Shown in pieces: positions 61,029 through 64,000 of a stretch of 64,000 nt of DNA. The number at the start of each line of letters is the position of its first letter. Position 1 is the stretch's first letter. The stretch comes from Jacaranda mimosifolia (Eukaryota > Streptophyta > Magnoliopsida > Lamiales > Bignoniaceae): the NCBI GenBank assembly GCA_018894105.1, contig CM032120.1, positions 26,310,710 to 26,374,709 on the forward strand. The letters are read 5' to 3'. Under the pieces are notes generated by a model. The model worked only from the letters and a program-made list of their open reading frames with translations, searched no databases and was not told where the DNA came from. The translations under genes were made by a program, and so were the position numbers.

Positions 61029-61038
61029 TTAGGGTTTA
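61029..61038 (+). promoter_or_regulatory. Telo-box-like motif
   Basis: TTAGGGTTTA (inverse of AAACCCTAA) lies about 250 bases before the ATG at 61289. Such interstitial telomere motifs are frequent in 5' regions of plant genes for translation and RNA processing, which fits the gene product. Confidence 0.5.
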
Positions 61039-61288
61039 CTTTTTCACGTCCCTTTTGACACGGTGATTATGCACAAACACAGATCTCTAATCCTATTTTT
61101 CCACAGGTCGTGAATCTCACTTTGTATTTTTAATTGAATTAATCGATGTAATTAATGTGTTAACCATCAATTAATCAAGGATTATAGCTTGCTGGTTTCA
61201 TGGGGACTTTGAGTAATCCTGTAAATTGCGGTTGGTATAGCAGGTGACAGGTTTAATTTTGTTCCCGTATTTGGATAAGTAAATTGAG

Positions 61289-64000
61289 ATGGCTAGGGAC
61301 AGGGAAATTTCTCGGTCGCCGCCGTATCGGAGGAGGTACTCGCCATCGCCGTCTCCGGTGAGGTATGGACGCCGGAGCCGGAGAGATAGAAGCCGATCCC
61401 CTTATTATCATAGCAGGTGATACCCTTTTACTTATACTTGCTTGTGCATTATGTAACAGAGATTTGTTTTGGTTTCATTGGTTCACAGGTTTATCGATAA
61501 TGTTGCTTACTAATAATCAATAACTATTAGTGTGAGTCTAACATCGTCCTTTGATTTATAGTGAAAAAACCACCATATTAGATGGGGTTAGGGAAGAGGA
61601 AAGCATTAGTAAGGTTTTCTTTATGTAACATATAAATAAAATAGGCAAAGTTAAGAGGAGGATGGGAGGTGGGGTGGGGCGGGGCGTGGATTTTTTGATA
61701 GTTTTCAGTTGACCAGTGGCGACTGCTGCTTGGTCGGTCTTGACCTTTATTGATCAGACCTAGTGTCAATAGATTATTTGAATGAGCACTTTTAATAAAA
61801 TATACAGTTTAACCTAGTGTCAATAGATTATCTGAATGAGCACTTTTAATAAAATGTACAGTTTGGTAATTTCTAGTATGTTTAACGCGAAGTATAATAG
61901 GAATTAACATTGCATTTCATTGTTATTACCAATAGAAAAATACAGATGTTTTGAACTGAAGAAAGCAGAGTGGCCAATCTTTATTAGATTAATTTTTATA
62001 GTGTAAGTTAATCGAGATTTAAGTGTAATGATGTTAAGTTGCTGGATAAATAATTCAAAGCAAATCGTTTTACTTTAACTTGAAATATTCAGCATTCATG
62101 AGTCTAATTTTGATAATGTGACAATTTTGAATGCTGAAGCCTCTGTTAAGTAAATCGCTTCCAGTTTTTGTGGATCTCTTGAATCCTGAGCTTTTTCTGG
62201 ACGATCATGACCTGAATCTGTTGCTAATATTGTATGTAATAATTGCTCATCTTGTTTTATTTGTTTTAGATGACCTAGCAGATGCATATGGATTGTGTAA
62301 CTTTGGTGTCCTAGTGCCATGTTGCTGCCTATGAGAGTTTTCACATTCCATCAGCACCTTGATATTCTGCATGCTTATGGTTGTTGAGTTGATGATCTGT
62401 CATAACTTTCATCAGTTTTCATTAAAAGCTGGTAAATTGTAGATTGTCGTGGCTGATGCATCTCGATGCTGGGAGTTTTTCTGTACAAAATTATTAGAAT
62501 TTGAGATATATTTTCTTTCAGACATAGTGAATGAGATAGTCTTGAGCAATGATTTTTGAGAAATTTAGATAAGAAACCATGGCTTCCCTTTACTGGGAAG
62601 TTAGCAGGTGATGGGTGCTGATGGGTGTCATTTCACTGCTCGATTGTGATATTAGCGGTTTCTTATGATAAAAGATGGAGCACCCAGTTTATTCTTTGCA
62701 ATATATGAGGTAACTGTACATGCTTTCAATATGGATGGTGGGTTTGGATTGGACAATGCGAGGTTGGTGACATTGTAGTGGCCAATATTTTCTTCTGAAG
62801 CTCAAATACTTCATTGTATTCTACAGAAGACGAAGTCGTTCATTATCCTCTCGACACCACAAAAGTCGCTCCCCCACTCCGAGGCGTAGGAAAAGTCGTT
62901 CTCCCACACCTAAGCGGAGTAAAAGACAAAGAAATAGGAGCACCTCATCACCTCCCTTAAGTGCATCTCCCAGTGTAAGCACTGGTACAAAAGAGACAAA
63001 AGATGCAAGTGAAAAATTAAAAAAAGAGGCAGAGGAAAAGAAAAGGTATAATTATTGCCACTGCAATTTTTCCTTTTATGTTCTCCTTTTCTCTTGATTT
63101 GTTTTACTGTTGTAATGTGCTTATTCATTTGTTTGATCTTTTATAATTTATCCATCTTCATTTGGACTTGCTAGTGTATTTATTTTTGTTTATTAGAGTG
63201 TGTATAGATGATGAAACATTAAAACATGCTATGGGTTACTAAGTTTAGATGGAAACAGTGATGGACAAGAGAATATCTTGAGACTGCTGATGGGTTGGAG
63301 CTTGTTTGTGTCATTTGACTACCTTTTCATCCATTGATATGTCCCTTACCTACCATATATTGTTGTTTGAACTAAAGGATCTTGGCATAGGTTGGTTGAT
63401 CTTGTATTGTTGAAGTATGCTAACTGGATATTTGATACTTCTTGGCACCTTCTGTACTTATCTTTTCTTTCTTCCTCTCATTGTAGTTTTCTGGTACCTT
63501 CTTTCTTTTCTTTCTTCTTTTCGGCAGATACTGTCATTTCTAGGTTGTCTCTACTGTTTTCTCTCGTTTATTTAGAGAGATGCATGCACTTTTGCACATA
63601 GAAAAGAAACCATAAGCTTACGAAGAGGATGACTTGTTATTGTTCATATATCTATATCTTTCATGTCTGTTATCAAGAATCCAAGTCAGATTTTTTTCCT
63701 ATATGAAAATACTAATTTTTAGTTTTAGTTCGGCTCTATCTGTTTGAACTATGTTACATGAAAATTTGATGAGACTACTATTGGTTTGTTTGTACTAACA
63801 TGGCCAAATATCATGTATTAGTGTTTTTTTTTTTTGGGTGGGGGGGTGGGGTGGGGTGGTGTTGTTGTTTAACCATCTCACAAACATCATCTATTGTTTC
63901 TTTTTTTATTATTCAATTATCTAAAAGTGTATGTTCACACACACGCATATATATATATATTTATTTATTTATATTTGGGTTATAACATAAACATCATCTT
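61289..64000 (+). CDS. Arginine/serine-rich splicing protein, ARGLU1-like, 5' part only
   Basis: Two exons are visible, 61289-61416 and 62827-63045, joined in phase. The protein starts MARDREISRSPPYRRRYSPS and is a chain of RS and SP pairs (SRSPYYHSR, RRRSRSLSSRHHKSRSPTPR-like). It then turns into an acidic/basic helical region (SEKLKKEAEEKKR) before a donor at 63046. The rest lies past the right edge. An N-terminal RS domain followed by the start of a Lys/Glu-rich helix fits the plant ARGLU1 (arginine/glutamate-rich 1) proteins, nuclear splicing and transcription co-factors. An SR protein with an RRM cannot be excluded because the C-terminus is not seen. Intron 1 is 1.4 kb, and intron 2 runs from 63046 to the edge or an unseen exon. 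Confidence 0.75.
61759..61866. repeat. Tandem duplication of 54 bases in intron 1
   Basis: Two copies of cctagtgtcaatagattat...aataaaatRtacagttt start at 61759 and 61813 and differ at only about three sites. Confidence 0.88.
63046..64000 (+). other. Second intron of the ARGLU1-like gene, running off the window
   Basis: No third exon could be supported by motif and phase. The stretch is T-rich with poly-T and poly-G runs near 63825-63860 and a (TA)n tract near 63948. Confidence 0.5.

Noticed and set aside
1..64000. CRISPR arrays, operons, riboswitches or phage-like systems
   Set aside because: The window is plant nuclear DNA. No spaced identical repeats, ribosome binding sites or bacterial gene order are present.

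Overview
The window is 64 kb of plant nuclear DNA, most likely from a eudicot. The genes have short exons with GT/AG introns, the intergenic DNA is AT-rich with long A and T runs, and much of the space is LTR retrotransposons and small inverted-repeat elements. The gene families (plant RING-H2 ligase, plastid rhomboid RBL10, p24 delta, AKR2, ARGLU1-like) are ordinary conserved plant genes. I cannot name the species; an asterid would fit, but that is a guess. Exon chains were built by hand from splice sites and reading phase, so exon ends are predictions, although every chain closes in frame.

Layout from left to right: 1-591 is the edge of a decayed LTR on the minus strand. 2827-4061 (+) is a RING-H2 ubiquitin ligase. 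4998-5332 is a small Harbinger-like element. 5517-8995 (+) is a plastid rhomboid protein (RBL10 type, nine exons). 9506-14561 (-) is a membrane-anchored, proline-rich protein of a plant-specific family (five exons), convergent with RBL10. 17233-28057 is a full-length but inactivated Ty3/gypsy element of the Tat lineage, with matching AGTGG target duplications, gag-pro-RT-RNaseH-RNaseH-IN, a tandem array and an antisense ORF. 32181-33648 (+) is an F-box/LRR gene and 35162-38959 (-) is a p24 delta cargo receptor. 40857-44140 is a second, inverted element with LTRs of a related type whose interior keeps only the antisense ORF. 46966-47409 (+) is a small intronless MEE9-like gene. 50957-54001 (+) is AKR2, the ankyrin targeting factor for chloroplast outer-envelope proteins. 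57550-60400 is a solo LTR with perfect ATCAA duplications. From 61289 to past the right edge (+) is the start of an arginine/serine-rich ARGLU1-like splicing protein.

The genes are independent housekeeping loci and not a cluster with a shared pathway, although two (RBL10, AKR2) serve chloroplast membranes. I found no tRNA, rRNA, CRISPR array or bacterial-type feature. The most unusual structure is the pair of Tat-type elements. Each carries an antisense gene with its own TATA-box promoter, conserved between the copies, and in the smaller element that antisense gene is the only coding remnant left.
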